From the IMG/VR virus record IMGVR_UViG_3300030118_002628, positions 1 to 26,932 of that record: 26,932 nt of DNA; one strand, given 5' to 3'. This document shows, one piece after another, positions 1-8,555 of this stretch. The DNA is from a virus. The stretch's first letter is position 1. Every line of letters starts with the position of its first letter. A program made the position numbers and the translations under genes. The notes under the pieces are model-generated. The model did not search any database. It saw only the letters and a program-made list of their open reading frames with translations, and was not told where the DNA came from.

Positions 1-520
1 CTGGAGGTGAAGGGGTCGGAGTAGGCGTTGGGGAAGGAGGGGGAGTTGAATCTGTTCTGGGTGCAAACTGTGGGAATTGTTTATAAAACTCATCGATTGC
101 TTTATTTGCAGTCGCAGGAGAAATGGTTTTTCCTTCCTCTATTTGTTTTCCAATCTCTGATGCATTAGCTAATGCTTGTCTTTGTGATTCATTCATATTT
201 ATTACTTGAGGTGTTTTGAATCCAGGAAGTGGCTCTACATCCTTAACTACATTACCAAGTCCTTGGGCTATAGGTGGAGCTAAAGGTTGTTGTCTACCAT
301 TAATATTTACTCCACCCACTTGAAATCTTTTGGTATTAAATCTTTTATTTATTTCTTCAGTTGCTATAGAAGTTGCTTTAGCTAACTCTTTTGCAGCTTC
401 TGGTGTACCATCTTGTATATTTTTAGCTGACAAAATCATAGCTTTCTGTTGAGGTGTAAAACCTTTGAAACGTCTTTGCATTATCTTTTGGGTTACAGGA
501 GGTTTTGTTGTATGTTCCAT
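1..520 (-). CDS. Pro-rich virion-associated protein candidate, 3' end cut by window edge
   Basis: The frame opens at ATG 520 and stays open for 173 codons to base 1, so the C-terminus is missing. The start has a good ribosome-binding region (AGGATTAGGTAA just upstream) and lies 5 nt after the preceding stop. The N-terminal part contains FKGFTPQQKAMILSAKN, a short helical segment, then Ala/Glu/Lys-rich helices, and near the cut edge a Pro/Thr/Ser run (TPPPSPTPTPTPSPP) typical of a flexible linker. No membrane segment or catalytic motif is visible. Its place at the end of the tail/fibre genes suggests a virion or internal protein, but the function is not recognised. Confidence 0.75.
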   Translation of the reverse strand, partial: MEHTTKPPVTQKIMQRRFKGFTPQQKAMILSAKNIQDGTPEAAKELAKATSIATEEINKRFNTKRFQVGGVNINGRQQPLAPPIAQGLGNVVKDVEPLPGFKTPQVINMNESQRQALANASEIGKQIEEGKTISPATANKAIDEFYKQFPQFAPRTDSTPPPSPTPTPTPSPP

Positions 521-524
521 TTAC

Positions 525-758
525 CTAATCCTTGCTCAATACTCTATCTAATTTATCTTCAACTCTATGCAATGCGTCAACAACTACTTTCATATCATCT
601 CGCATTTCATTTCTTGTAACATAATCTTCTCTTGTCCTATTTAACAAAATATCTATTCTTTTTACTTCATTTAATAAATTTCTAAATGCCCAAAAAGCAG
701 GTGCTAAAACTAAAGTTAATATCACATTCCAAAATAAAATAGGGTTAATTTCCATCAT
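525..758 (-). CDS. Small membrane protein with C-terminal coiled coil
   Basis: A 77-residue protein with one hydrophobic segment (about residues 7-26, FWNVILTLVLAPAFWAF), followed by a charged heptad-rich helix (RNLLNEVKRIDILLNR, then DALHRVEDKLDRVL). The start has AAGGA about 6 nt upstream, and the first two codons are both ATG. The start overlaps the stop of the upstream gene by 4 nt, so translation is probably coupled. A single-pass protein with a coiled coil would suit a spanin-like, holin-accessory or tail-tip role, but no signature decides between them. Function unknown. Confidence 0.8.
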   Translation of the reverse strand: MMEINPILFWNVILTLVLAPAFWAFRNLLNEVKRIDILLNRTREDYVTRNEMRDDMKVVVDALHRVEDKLDRVLSKD

Positions 759-1183
759 TGTTGATCCTTTAGGTACTTAGCAAATAACACTATTCCAACT
801 ACACCTACAATAAAAATAATAATACCAGCAGTTATTGATATTATTGTCATTAATTTTTCTTTTTTTACCATAGCAGCATACTGACTTTTTTTTTGTTGTT
901 CTTTTGCTTCTTTTCTAAACTGTTGAAACTTATTCCATCCAGACATACCACGACTATCTATAATAACTTTTCTCAAGTCTCTCTCAAAGTCTTTTGCCTT
1001 CTCATAGGCAATGTAAGATGAGAGTGGGTCGTTTTTATCGTTCTTCTTGTGTGCTTCTTTTGCTCCATCAATAAAAGAAAATAAAGAATTTATATCCTTG
1101 CTCATGGATTGAATATCTTTTCCAAGAGCAATGCCTTTCTTTATTGCAGTAAGCGAAACTAGTGCTATCGATATAGGGTCTAT
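755..1183 (-). CDS. Conserved-looking C-terminally anchored membrane protein; probable non-ATG (ATA) start
   Basis: The first ATG is at 1105 (116 residues) and lacks a good ribosome-binding site. The same frame runs open upstream to the preceding stop, and the extra part reads IDPISIALVSLTAIKKGIALGKDIQSM. From memory, marine phage relatives begin MDPI or similar, and the matching codon here is ATA at 1183-1181. It sits 8 nt after a clean AGGAG (1196-1192), which overlaps the stop of the upstream gene. No ATG, GTG or TTG occurs in the extension. The protein has an amphipathic N-terminus, a charged middle region and a C-terminal membrane segment (about 20 residues around IISITAGIIIFIVGVVGIVLF, read in two parts). 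Function unknown. The gene is secure; the exact start is not. Confidence 0.75.
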   Translation of the reverse strand: MDPISIALVSLTAIKKGIALGKDIQSMSKDINSLFSFIDGAKEAHKKNDKNDPLSSYIAYEKAKDFERDLRKVIIDSRGMSGWNKFQQFRKEAKEQQKKSQYAAMVKKEKLMTIISITAGIIIFIVGVVGIVLFAKYLKDQQ

Positions 1184-1194
1184 TGTTCTATCTC

Positions 1195-2025
1195 CTAATG
1201 TTTAGTTTTATTCTCTAACTGAGGTTTATTAGTTAGAGACTGTTCATCTAACAATTTAAAACCCCTACGTTCAGCAAACTTTTGTGGGTTATTCTCAAAT
1301 TTGTCAGCACATGACTCTAACCATTTCATAGTGTCTTCATGTGTTGGCATCTCTCCTTTTTTAAGTAAATTATTTTCAAAATTCAAATAGTTTACAACTT
1401 CTAATTGTGCTTCTGCTCCATTTATGCCTATGTCAAACAAGTATATCATATTACCTTCATCTATAATACCACCCCTAGGTCTAGCACTAATTAGAGCTTG
1501 TTTCATACAAGTCATAATGTGATATCTATTTTCTTCCTTTTCGTACATTTCTTCAGTAATCTCATCTACTCCTAGATGATTTAGTAAGTTATCATATTGA
1601 TTCATAAAAAAGTTTAACTTTCTAATAGCACCTTGTATGACATCATTAGCATTTATGATTTTTGTTTCTAATTCAATTATTTCTATTCGTAATAATTCTA
1701 TATTGTATGTATTCTTACACCTTGATAACTTATCTTTTTTCTTTTTTAACTTTATCTTTAATTTTTCAAGGACTATTTGGTTCTCTTGTAAAGCTAATTT
1801 AGTTTTATTTATTTCTGCAAGAGTATGTTTTACAGAACGAATTGGTGTAATCGCTGTAACATCAACAGTGACACCCATAAATTGAGAGTGTGACTTATGA
1901 AAATTACTACAAGCCTGAAGCACAGAGGGCATCTTGTTCTCAATGTTTTTTAACATTGTTTTGTATTCAGGTTTTACATCTGATAAACTGTTCTTTAAAT
2001 TCTTTATTGTTAAATCTTTACCCAT
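1195..2025 (-). CDS. Coiled-coil protein of unknown function in the tail gene cluster
   Basis: A 276-residue soluble protein. Residues about 70-145 are a long Lys/Glu/Leu-rich coiled coil (KTKLALQENQIVLEKLKIK followed by KKKDKL). The C-terminal half looks globular and includes CMKQALISARPRGGIIDEGN and the PTHEDTMKWLESCADKFENN region. No membrane segment or signal peptide is seen. The start ATG at 2025 follows GGTGGATAAAAT. It lies 3 nt after the gene upstream, and its stop codon lies within the ribosome-binding site of the next gene. The position suggests a virion or virion-assembly protein, but I do not recognise the family. Confidence 0.8.
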   Translation of the reverse strand: MGKDLTIKNLKNSLSDVKPEYKTMLKNIENKMPSVLQACSNFHKSHSQFMGVTVDVTAITPIRSVKHTLAEINKTKLALQENQIVLEKLKIKLKKKKDKLSRCKNTYNIELLRIEIIELETKIINANDVIQGAIRKLNFFMNQYDNLLNHLGVDEITEEMYEKEENRYHIMTCMKQALISARPRGGIIDEGNMIYLFDIGINGAEAQLEVVNYLNFENNLLKKGEMPTHEDTMKWLESCADKFENNPQKFAERRGFKLLDEQSLTNKPQLENKTKH

Positions 2026-2028
2026 ATT

Positions 2029-2382
2029 TTATCCACCATTTAGAGTTGTTAAAGTATTCCATATTGTTGCAGCTGCATCAGCAGGAACAAAATCTGATTC
2101 CTCTCCAGAGCTAGAATATTGTTTCCAATTATTACCATTACTTGCGTTTGTTAAATAGGTTGTTAAATCATCCTGTGTTGTTATTTCTCCGTCTGACTCA
2201 GATATGTTTGCTCCATCTTGTGAGATACCAAGATAAACACAGTTTCTTGGTGTATTTTGAAAAGCCGTATTGTTGTCAATTACAGCGTACATCCCACTCG
2301 TCGTTTGTGAAACACCAAACACAAGATAGTTAGGTATTTGACCATCTTTAGTTAATCTATATTTAATAACTTTATGTGCCAT
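2029..2382 (-). CDS. Small acidic protein downstream of the fibre genes
   Basis: A 117-residue protein beginning MAHKVIKYRLTKDG. An ATG two codons upstream (2388) is too close to the GGAG (2 nt), while the ATG at 2382 has it at 8 nt and is preferred. The N-terminal YRLTKDGQIPNYL segment resembles openings of small marine phage tail proteins. The rest is polar, rich in Thr, Asn and Ser, with an acidic stretch (SQDGANISESDGE). It follows the propeller-like fibre gene and could be a fibre-associated or chaperone-type protein. This is inference from position only. Confidence 0.8.
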   Translation of the reverse strand: MAHKVIKYRLTKDGQIPNYLVFGVSQTTSGMYAVIDNNTAFQNTPRNCVYLGISQDGANISESDGEITTQDDLTTYLTNASNGNNWKQYSSSGEESDFVPADAAATIWNTLTTLNGG

Positions 2383-2399
2383 TTTCATCTCTCCACTTA

Positions 2400-3461
2400 C
2401 TAAGCTATACCACCATGCAAGTTACAACAGCTAGAAACTCTAGTGACAGTTCTAGCTAAATCACCAAAATCAGTAGCGTTCCCTGCTGAAGCGATTGTTA
2501 CTTTATCAATTATATTTACGTTACTAAAACCTCCTCCTGCAAAACAGGCTATTTCTTTATTTCCAGTTCCTGCTCCTAATTTTCTTGCAGCAGTTAAATC
2601 TCCAAAATCAGTAGCGTCTCCTGTTGAGGCAAGAGTAATAAAGTCAATTACGTTAGAATTACCACCAGAAGTATTACCTCCTGCCATTACTCCTCTCGTT
2701 GAAGAAGAATGACCCATTCTTTCAGTAGCTGAAATCGTTGCATTTCCAAAATCTGATGATTGCGAGTTTGCATCAAAATTGACTAAAGTTATGGTATTCA
2801 TTCTACTATTTTCACTCGTTCCATCAGAATTACCAGTAATAATAAATCGAGTCGTATTGTTTATCATTCCTTGTGTGCCACTTCCAGAATTAATTACTGT
2901 GTCATGTTGCGTTATTGTTACACTACCTGCATCTCCAGTAAAGTCTGTTGTATTTCCTTGACTGGCAATAGTTACTTTACATATTCTGGAAGTATCATTC
3001 CCAAGAGCTTGACTTTGACCTCCTGCAAACACAGCTATAGTTCCATTACTAGCCATAGCTGCTGGGTCTGTATTACCAAAGTCATTGGTAATATCTCCAA
3101 AATCTTGTGCATCTCCTGTAGAAGCAAGTGTTACAAAATCTATTGTTTTATTACCATGATTACCACCAAAAAATAGACCCCTAGTGCTTGATGATGCTCC
3201 TCCCATAGAAGACGCTGCAGCAATCAAGTCTCCAAAATCAGTGGCATTCCCGTCGCTTGTAGGGTCAAAAAACTCAATTACATTTGTAGCACCTGTGCCA
3301 TCATTACCTCCAGCTACGAGACAACGATTAAGGGGCTGTACCCACTCGCCACCTTTCTTTTTAACTATTTGTTGTTCTATTGAAAATACACCACTAGCCA
3401 CTGTTGAAGAGGTAGTAACTTCTGTAGCTGTTACAAAACCACCTTGATATCGTCTGCTCAT
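2400..3461 (-). CDS. Kelch/propeller-like repeat tail fibre or adhesin
   Basis: A 353-residue protein made mostly of about 45-50-residue repeats. Each repeat carries a glycine-rich strand (LFFGGNHG, VFAGGQSQ, CFAGGGFS), a hydrophobic strand (TIDFVTLAS, IIDKVTIAS) and a DATDFGDL-type turn. Six such turns can be counted: NATDFGDL, DAQDFGDI, NTTDFTGD, SSDFGNAT, DATDFGDL, NATDFGDL. The pattern suggests a six-bladed beta-propeller, as in kelch-type proteins. The C-terminus ends with a Cys-Cys pair and an HGG motif (SSCCNLHGGIA). The place after the long fibre supports a host-receptor-binding role. The DNA repeats are divergent at synonymous sites, so selection acts on the protein. Fold and role are inferred. 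Confidence 0.8.
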   Translation of the reverse strand: MSRRYQGGFVTATEVTTSSTVASGVFSIEQQIVKKKGGEWVQPLNRCLVAGGNDGTGATNVIEFFDPTSDGNATDFGDLIAAASSMGGASSSTRGLFFGGNHGNKTIDFVTLASTGDAQDFGDITNDFGNTDPAAMASNGTIAVFAGGQSQALGNDTSRICKVTIASQGNTTDFTGDAGSVTITQHDTVINSGSGTQGMINNTTRFIITGNSDGTSENSRMNTITLVNFDANSQSSDFGNATISATERMGHSSSTRGVMAGGNTSGGNSNVIDFITLASTGDATDFGDLTAARKLGAGTGNKEIACFAGGGFSNVNIIDKVTIASAGNATDFGDLARTVTRVSSCCNLHGGIA

Positions 3462-3476
3462 GCTCCTACCTCTCTA

Positions 3477-3869
3477 TTAAGCGTCATCTATTACTTCATA
3501 TGAAACAAATAAATCTAAATCGCCTGAAGCACTTGCTCCACCTTTTAATACATCACCTTCCATTAGATAAATAGGATTACTAATTACAGAAAGTGTTGCA
3601 TCAGCAGGAACAGATATTGTCTTAGCTAAATACACAGTAGCGTCTGCTCCAGTTGTTGTAACACCTGATGCTCCTGAACCTAAACCATCAACAAATAAAT
3701 CTAATGTAGCTGCGTTTGAGCCATCAACATTTGCACAAGTTATGCTATTTATTTTAAGTAGTTTATCAGAGTCAACTGTTATAAGTGTTGCTGTCGCTGT
3801 ATTCGTTAAGTTGAAACCTGCGTTACCACCTACAATACTAGTGACACTTACTATATTTGGATTTGCCAT
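3477..3869 (-). CDS. Small beta-rich virion structural protein
   Basis: A 130-residue, Cys-poor, Thr/Ala/Gly-rich protein with alternating hydrophobic strands (ATATLITVDSDKLLKINSI, ATLDLFVDGLG, PIYLMEGDVLKGG, LDLFVSYEVIDDA). This is the look of a beta-sandwich decoration or fibre-tip protein. It lies between the two long fibre/adhesin genes with 11-15 nt gaps, so it is probably a fibre component. It resembles in layout the 116-residue protein at 21078-21428, which opens MANVLRTSRYKNAKL and ends in a similar strand pattern. The two may be paralogues. Confidence 0.8.
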   Translation of the reverse strand: MANPNIVSVTSIVGGNAGFNLTNTATATLITVDSDKLLKINSITCANVDGSNAATLDLFVDGLGSGASGVTTTGADATVYLAKTISVPADATLSVISNPIYLMEGDVLKGGASASGDLDLFVSYEVIDDA

Positions 3870-3880
3870 ATTTTACTCCT

Positions 3881-6769
3881 TTATCCAAAAACTATAGCCA
3901 TCGCTATCGCTTTACCTGTTGTGGCTGCATTAGCCTCCATATATGTTCTAACTGTTTGCACGTTAGTCATTCTCATTGTACCTGCATCATTGATTAATAT
4001 GCCGTCTCCATCAGCCAATGCAGTAGTACCTCTTGCTGTGCCACCATCAATTAGGTTGATTTCAGCTGCGGTGCTAGTGATTGAAGTACCACCTATTTGT
4101 AATGTTGTAGCGTTTACCTCGCCAGATGAGCCATAAATAACAGCTTTACTATTAACAATAGTTCCTGCAGAAGAACCATCTACTAGGTTAAGTTCAGCAC
4201 CAGTAGAGGTTATAGCAGTGCTTGCATAATTTAAATTACCTGCTGCAATATTTATCTCACCTGTGCCTTTTGGTGTAATATCAATATCTACGTTAGTGTC
4301 GCTACCCATTGCTCCTATAACAACTGCACCACTTGCTGCTGCGTTTGTTATCTCAACTGCATTGGCTGCCGAACTAACTGTTTGAAAAACCAACATTTCT
4401 GCACCATTAGCGTCAGCAATAAATCCACCATCAGCAAATACAGGTGCTGTTAGGGTTTTGTTTGTTAGTGTTTTTGTTGTTCCAGCTAGATAAGTGTCAA
4501 AGGTATCTACACTTGTTTGACGCATTGTACCATTATCGTTAGTTAAAATACCATCACCACCTGCAACAGCCGTAGTTCCTACAGTGCTACCTCCATCTAG
4601 CAGATTGAACTCTGCAGCAGTAGCAGTTAAATCCGTGCCTGATATTTGTAAACTTGTAGCATTTACTTTACCACCTGAACTATAAATAACTCCTTTGCTG
4701 TTAACAATCGTGCCTGCACTAGCTCCATCTAGCACGTTGAGTTCTGCACCAGTTGCTGTGAGTCCAGTTACATTATTAGCAGCACCTGCTGTAGCTTCTA
4801 CGAAGGCTTTTACAGATTGTTGTGTAGGCACTAATGTAGCACTATCTGAGGTCATGTCGTCTTCGTCAACAAATGCAGTTATTGTTATACTTCCATCAGA
4901 TAAACTGCCAAAGGTCATTGTGCCTGTAGTTGTAATTGCACTTGAGCCGTTATCGATTGAACCAAAACCACTTGTAATACTCCCAGAGTTAAGTGCTCCA
5001 GTTGTTGCTAAATTAGATAAAGCATCAATCTCACTCTCAAAGTATGTATTTAATGATGTCATAGCCACTTGTTTCATTGTACCACCATCATTCAATACGA
5101 CTCTGTCCGCATCAGCTACTGTTACAGAGGAAGCTGAAGTATCACCATCAAGTATACTAAGCTCGGCTGGAGTAGCAGTGATTGCTGTATCACTGTCTGC
5201 TGCTAGGACGGGAAGTGTTCCAGACTGGTTGGGCAGTTTGATTGTTCTGTCTGCTGTTGGGTCTGTAATTGTTAAAGTTGTTTCATGTGCGTCTGCCGTA
5301 GCTCCCTCAAATACAAAAGCATTAGATGCGTTTATAGTTGTTGAGTCTACTATAGTTTGTGTTCCACTTACTGTGAGATTACCCGAAACAGTTAGGTTAT
5401 CTGCTATTGTTACCTCAGAAGTGCTATGTCCTATAGTAATAGCCGTGCCAGATATACCTGTACCTATAGATATAGACTCACTGCTATTACCAGTATCAAC
5501 TATTAAGTACGCATCAGAACCTTGTTTAATTGTAAATGCTGTACCTGAATTGTCTGAAATAGCAACATTAATATCTGTTCCATCTGCACTAATAGAATCA
5601 AGTGCAATATCACCAACATTTGTAATGTCATTGTCACCAAAGGATGTTGCAGCTAATGTAGATGATCCAGTTACTCCCAACGTCCCACCCACAGTGAAAT
5701 TTCCAGATAGCTCGGCAGCTCCATTCATATCTATAGTAGTTGCGTTAATCTCTATTTCAGTGTCAGAAACGAGGTCTAGTACACCATCTGCTGATTGATG
5801 TATGTATGTTCCACTATCTCCAAATTGTAATTGTCTTGTACTATTAAGTAAAACACCCGTATCTGCTACATGTGTTAGTGTTGTATCTTGATCATCACCT
5901 AAATTAATAATACCCCCATCTGCTATGAACAAATCACTAAACTGTAAAGATGAAGTACCTAATGCAGCTCCATCAGAAGCATCAGGAACAAAGGCTGTGG
6001 TAGCAGTTATAGTTGTGCCTTGGACTGTGCTTGAGCCTGTAAATGCTCCTGTTACTCCCAACGTGCCCGCTACAGTGGCATTCGCATCTACATCAAGTGT
6101 GTCTATGTGAGCAGTCCCATCTAGAAACAAGTCCTTGAACTCTAAAGAAGATGTACCTAGATCAACATCATTATCTGTTACTGGAGCAATAACACCATCT
6201 GCCATTGTAAACTGAGAAGTACCTCCAGCAGTAAATGCTAATGTGTCTGCTGCACTAAAAAACAATCCACAGTTTGTATCACCAGTGTTAGTAATAGAAG
6301 GAGCAGATGCTGAACCATCAGATATTGATAGAATATCTGATAGTGTTACTGCACCCGTTACACTTAGCGTTCCAGCAACTGTAGCATTTTCATCTATGTC
6401 TAGTGTATCTATATGGGCTGTTCCATCTAAAAATAAATCTTTAAATTCTAATGATGCTGTACCTAAATCTATGTCATTATCAGTTGTTGGTCTAATTGAT
6501 CCGTCAACAATCGTAACTTGCTCTGTGCCACCTATATCAATACGAAGAACATCCTCGTCAGCGGATTCTTCTAGTTGTATTTTAGTATCTCCGTCTGCAT
6601 CTGAGAGCAAAGATATCAATGCACCCTCTGTTGAGCTGCCATCATGATTATGACCCCCACTTAGTGCAAAAGCAGTTTGAAGGGCATTTAATTCTGCATT
6701 TATTGGTGCAGATTTAACTACGGCATTAGCTGTTATATCTGCTGAATTAGTTCTTGAGTATCCTGCCAT
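3881..6769 (-). CDS. Long repetitive tail fibre protein
   Basis: A 962-residue protein, the longest in the window. The N-terminus (YSRTNSADITANAVVKSAP, then a GGHNHDGS motif) looks like the virion-attachment end of marine phage fibres. The rest is low-complexity and rich in Thr, Ser, Ala, Gly and Asp, built from several repeat types. These include DNDVDLGTSSLEFKDLFLDG with TAHIDTLDVDANATVAGTL (near residues 100-230), SGNLTVSGT-type strands, and a TATGAELNVLDGASAGTIVN/INLIDGG block repeated near residue 660 and again at the C-terminus. TKTLTNKTLTAP, common in phage fibres, is also present. It ends AMAIVFG. It probably forms a trimeric beta-helical host-recognition fibre. Its start lies directly after the preceding stop (TAAATG). 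Confidence 0.88.
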   Translation of the reverse strand: MAGYSRTNSADITANAVVKSAPINAELNALQTAFALSGGHNHDGSSTEGALISLLSDADGDTKIQLEESADEDVLRIDIGGTEQVTIVDGSIRPTTDNDIDLGTASLEFKDLFLDGTAHIDTLDIDENATVAGTLSVTGAVTLSDILSISDGSASAPSITNTGDTNCGLFFSAADTLAFTAGGTSQFTMADGVIAPVTDNDVDLGTSSLEFKDLFLDGTAHIDTLDVDANATVAGTLGVTGAFTGSSTVQGTTITATTAFVPDASDGAALGTSSLQFSDLFIADGGIINLGDDQDTTLTHVADTGVLLNSTRQLQFGDSGTYIHQSADGVLDLVSDTEIEINATTIDMNGAAELSGNFTVGGTLGVTGSSTLAATSFGDNDITNVGDIALDSISADGTDINVAISDNSGTAFTIKQGSDAYLIVDTGNSSESISIGTGISGTAITIGHSTSEVTIADNLTVSGNLTVSGTQTIVDSTTINASNAFVFEGATADAHETTLTITDPTADRTIKLPNQSGTLPVLAADSDTAITATPAELSILDGDTSASSVTVADADRVVLNDGGTMKQVAMTSLNTYFESEIDALSNLATTGALNSGSITSGFGSIDNGSSAITTTGTMTFGSLSDGSITITAFVDEDDMTSDSATLVPTQQSVKAFVEATAGAANNVTGLTATGAELNVLDGASAGTIVNSKGVIYSSGGKVNATSLQISGTDLTATAAEFNLLDGGSTVGTTAVAGGDGILTNDNGTMRQTSVDTFDTYLAGTTKTLTNKTLTAPVFADGGFIADANGAEMLVFQTVSSAANAVEITNAAASGAVVIGAMGSDTNVDIDITPKGTGEINIAAGNLNYASTAITSTGAELNLVDGSSAGTIVNSKAVIYGSSGEVNATTLQIGGTSITSTAAEINLIDGGTARGTTALADGDGILINDAGTMRMTNVQTVRTYMEANAATTGKAIAMAIVFG

Positions 6770-8554
6770 TTATCTTACATCTCCTGTGCTATATGTTACA
6801 GTAAATCCTTGAACACTATGACTTGGGTTAGTATCATCTGTTACATATCTAAAAGAAATAGACTTACCCGATCCAGAAAAACTCTGGGACTCTACAGGTG
6901 AAGGATTACCATCAAAAATATCAGTCGTATCAAATATTGCTACATTACTTCCTGTATCAAAAAAAGATGCAGGACTTTCATTCTTTAATTGGACATTTTC
7001 AGGAGTTTTTGTATTTGGGTTTTCATAATCATATGTAACTCCTAAACTAATAGTGTGAACTCCTTCTGCACTTAGATAAGTGGAAACACTATAAAAATTC
7101 TTTCTTTGTTCAGGGTTTTCCATATAAATAAAAGGAGTTTTAAATATGCTTATAATATTACTCGTATCAAACGCATTCCCTGATTCCTGTTGAAACACTT
7201 TTCCACTTGATGCACCATGAAGCACAAATTCATCTGTATCTAAATATCCACTATCTGCACATGTGCAAGTTAAACCTGATATTTGCCCAAACTCAAAAGA
7301 AAAGCCACCTTGACCCTCTCTAAGAGCCCCCACCAGACCTAAAGAGGCAGAATCACTGAATAGGTATCTAAACTGAGATTTAGTTCTAATTAATACTGAG
7401 GACAATTCAGTTAGAGTTTCAAGTTTTATTAAGTTGTTAATAGTTTTTTGTATACTCTTTGATACTGTTTCTAAATTTACATCTCCTATTTTAGCCGTTC
7501 CTCCTATAGGTCTTATGCCGTCTGGTGCTAAAAATATAAGGTCACCCCCTAACTCTAGAACACTATCTGTTGATAAACATCCAAGATTCGACGTTACAGT
7601 TTCTAACACAAAGTTTGCAGAGTTTTCTCCTACTAATCTTTTGATTGTATTATTACCAAATACATACAAAACATTACGGAACTTCTTTATAGAAACTATC
7701 TCAAATCCCACATTAATTACCCCCGCCCCATTTGCAGGTGTAAAGTCCGTTTCTGCTGTCGGAGCACTAAAAAACAAGTTACTAACTTGAGCAGGATCAC
7801 CCGCTAAAAACAAGTGATTTTGAAACTCCTCAGACAAAGTCGGATCAGTGGGGGCATTAGAATCCGTTATCTGAGTGTAAGTGCTACCATCATACGTTGC
7901 TGCTGGGTTTACCCCATCAGTTAATACTACCTTAGGAGTGCCAAAGTTTATCTCAGTAAATCTTACTTTAGAAACATTTGTCATAGTAGGTGACCCACTT
8001 GTGCTAACTGCTGTCCAACCTATAACGGCAGGAACAGAACTTAGAGTTGTGCTAGTAGAAAAACTATCGTCAGAAATAGCATTTCCATTAGTAAATACGG
8101 CAGAAGGTATCCTTCCGAAGTTAACAACTATCGTATTTGAACTTTTTGAAATCAGAACCCCAGTTACAGAGGTAGCAGTGCTAGAGTCTCCCGCAGACGT
8201 TCTTTCTGTTAATGTCTGTCCGACAGTTAAATTTGAATCTGAAGCAACATTAAATTGATAGTAAAAGTTCCAATGATGTAAGTAATTATTACCCGAAGAG
8301 GGAGTTCGACAAGCCAGCACACCTTGATTGATCCCATCTGCTACTGCAATTCCTAGCACAGACCCAGTGCCAGGCACAGTTCCAAAGTTGTGAGCAAAAC
8401 CATTTATTTTTCTGTAACCTCCCTCAAGATTGGGCTCATAATTAACTAGTTGTGTAGCTGCACCAGATGCAAATTCACCTAAAGATAGCACATCTGTACC
8501 AGTATTTAAACCTCCTCTACATACGGCTTTAAATGTGGCTACTGCGTCTACCAT
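6770..8554 (-). CDS. Tail protein (P22 gp10-like / tail tubular B-like position)
   Basis: A 594-residue protein opening MVDAVATFKAVCRGGLNTG, followed by LVNYEPNLEGGYRKINGF. That second motif is characteristic of podovirus tail proteins placed directly after the small connector gene. The rest is beta-rich, with a central segment (SIKKFRNVLYVFGNNTIKRL, LELGGDLIFLAPDGIRPIGG) that looks like propeller strands. The gene order coat, decoration, gp4-like connector, this protein, fibre parallels P22 gp5-gp4-gp10 and the T7 gp11-gp12 arrangement. It most likely builds the short tail tube or stabilises the connector. The assignment rests on N-terminal motif and synteny. Confidence 0.75.
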   Translation of the reverse strand: MVDAVATFKAVCRGGLNTGTDVLSLGEFASGAATQLVNYEPNLEGGYRKINGFAHNFGTVPGTGSVLGIAVADGINQGVLACRTPSSGNNYLHHWNFYYQFNVASDSNLTVGQTLTERTSAGDSSTATSVTGVLISKSSNTIVVNFGRIPSAVFTNGNAISDDSFSTSTTLSSVPAVIGWTAVSTSGSPTMTNVSKVRFTEINFGTPKVVLTDGVNPAATYDGSTYTQITDSNAPTDPTLSEEFQNHLFLAGDPAQVSNLFFSAPTAETDFTPANGAGVINVGFEIVSIKKFRNVLYVFGNNTIKRLVGENSANFVLETVTSNLGCLSTDSVLELGGDLIFLAPDGIRPIGGTAKIGDVNLETVSKSIQKTINNLIKLETLTELSSVLIRTKSQFRYLFSDSASLGLVGALREGQGGFSFEFGQISGLTCTCADSGYLDTDEFVLHGASSGKVFQQESGNAFDTSNIISIFKTPFIYMENPEQRKNFYSVSTYLSAEGVHTISLGVTYDYENPNTKTPENVQLKNESPASFFDTGSNVAIFDTTDIFDGNPSPVESQSFSGSGKSISFRYVTDDTNPSHSVQGFTVTYSTGDVR

Positions 8555-8555
8555 A

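Noticed and set aside
4695-5798. 367-residue plus-strand frame opposite the fibre gene
   Set aside because: It mirrors the Thr/Ser/Ala codon bias of the fibre and consists of Val/Ser/Pro-rich low complexity without a ribosome-binding site; an antisense artefact.
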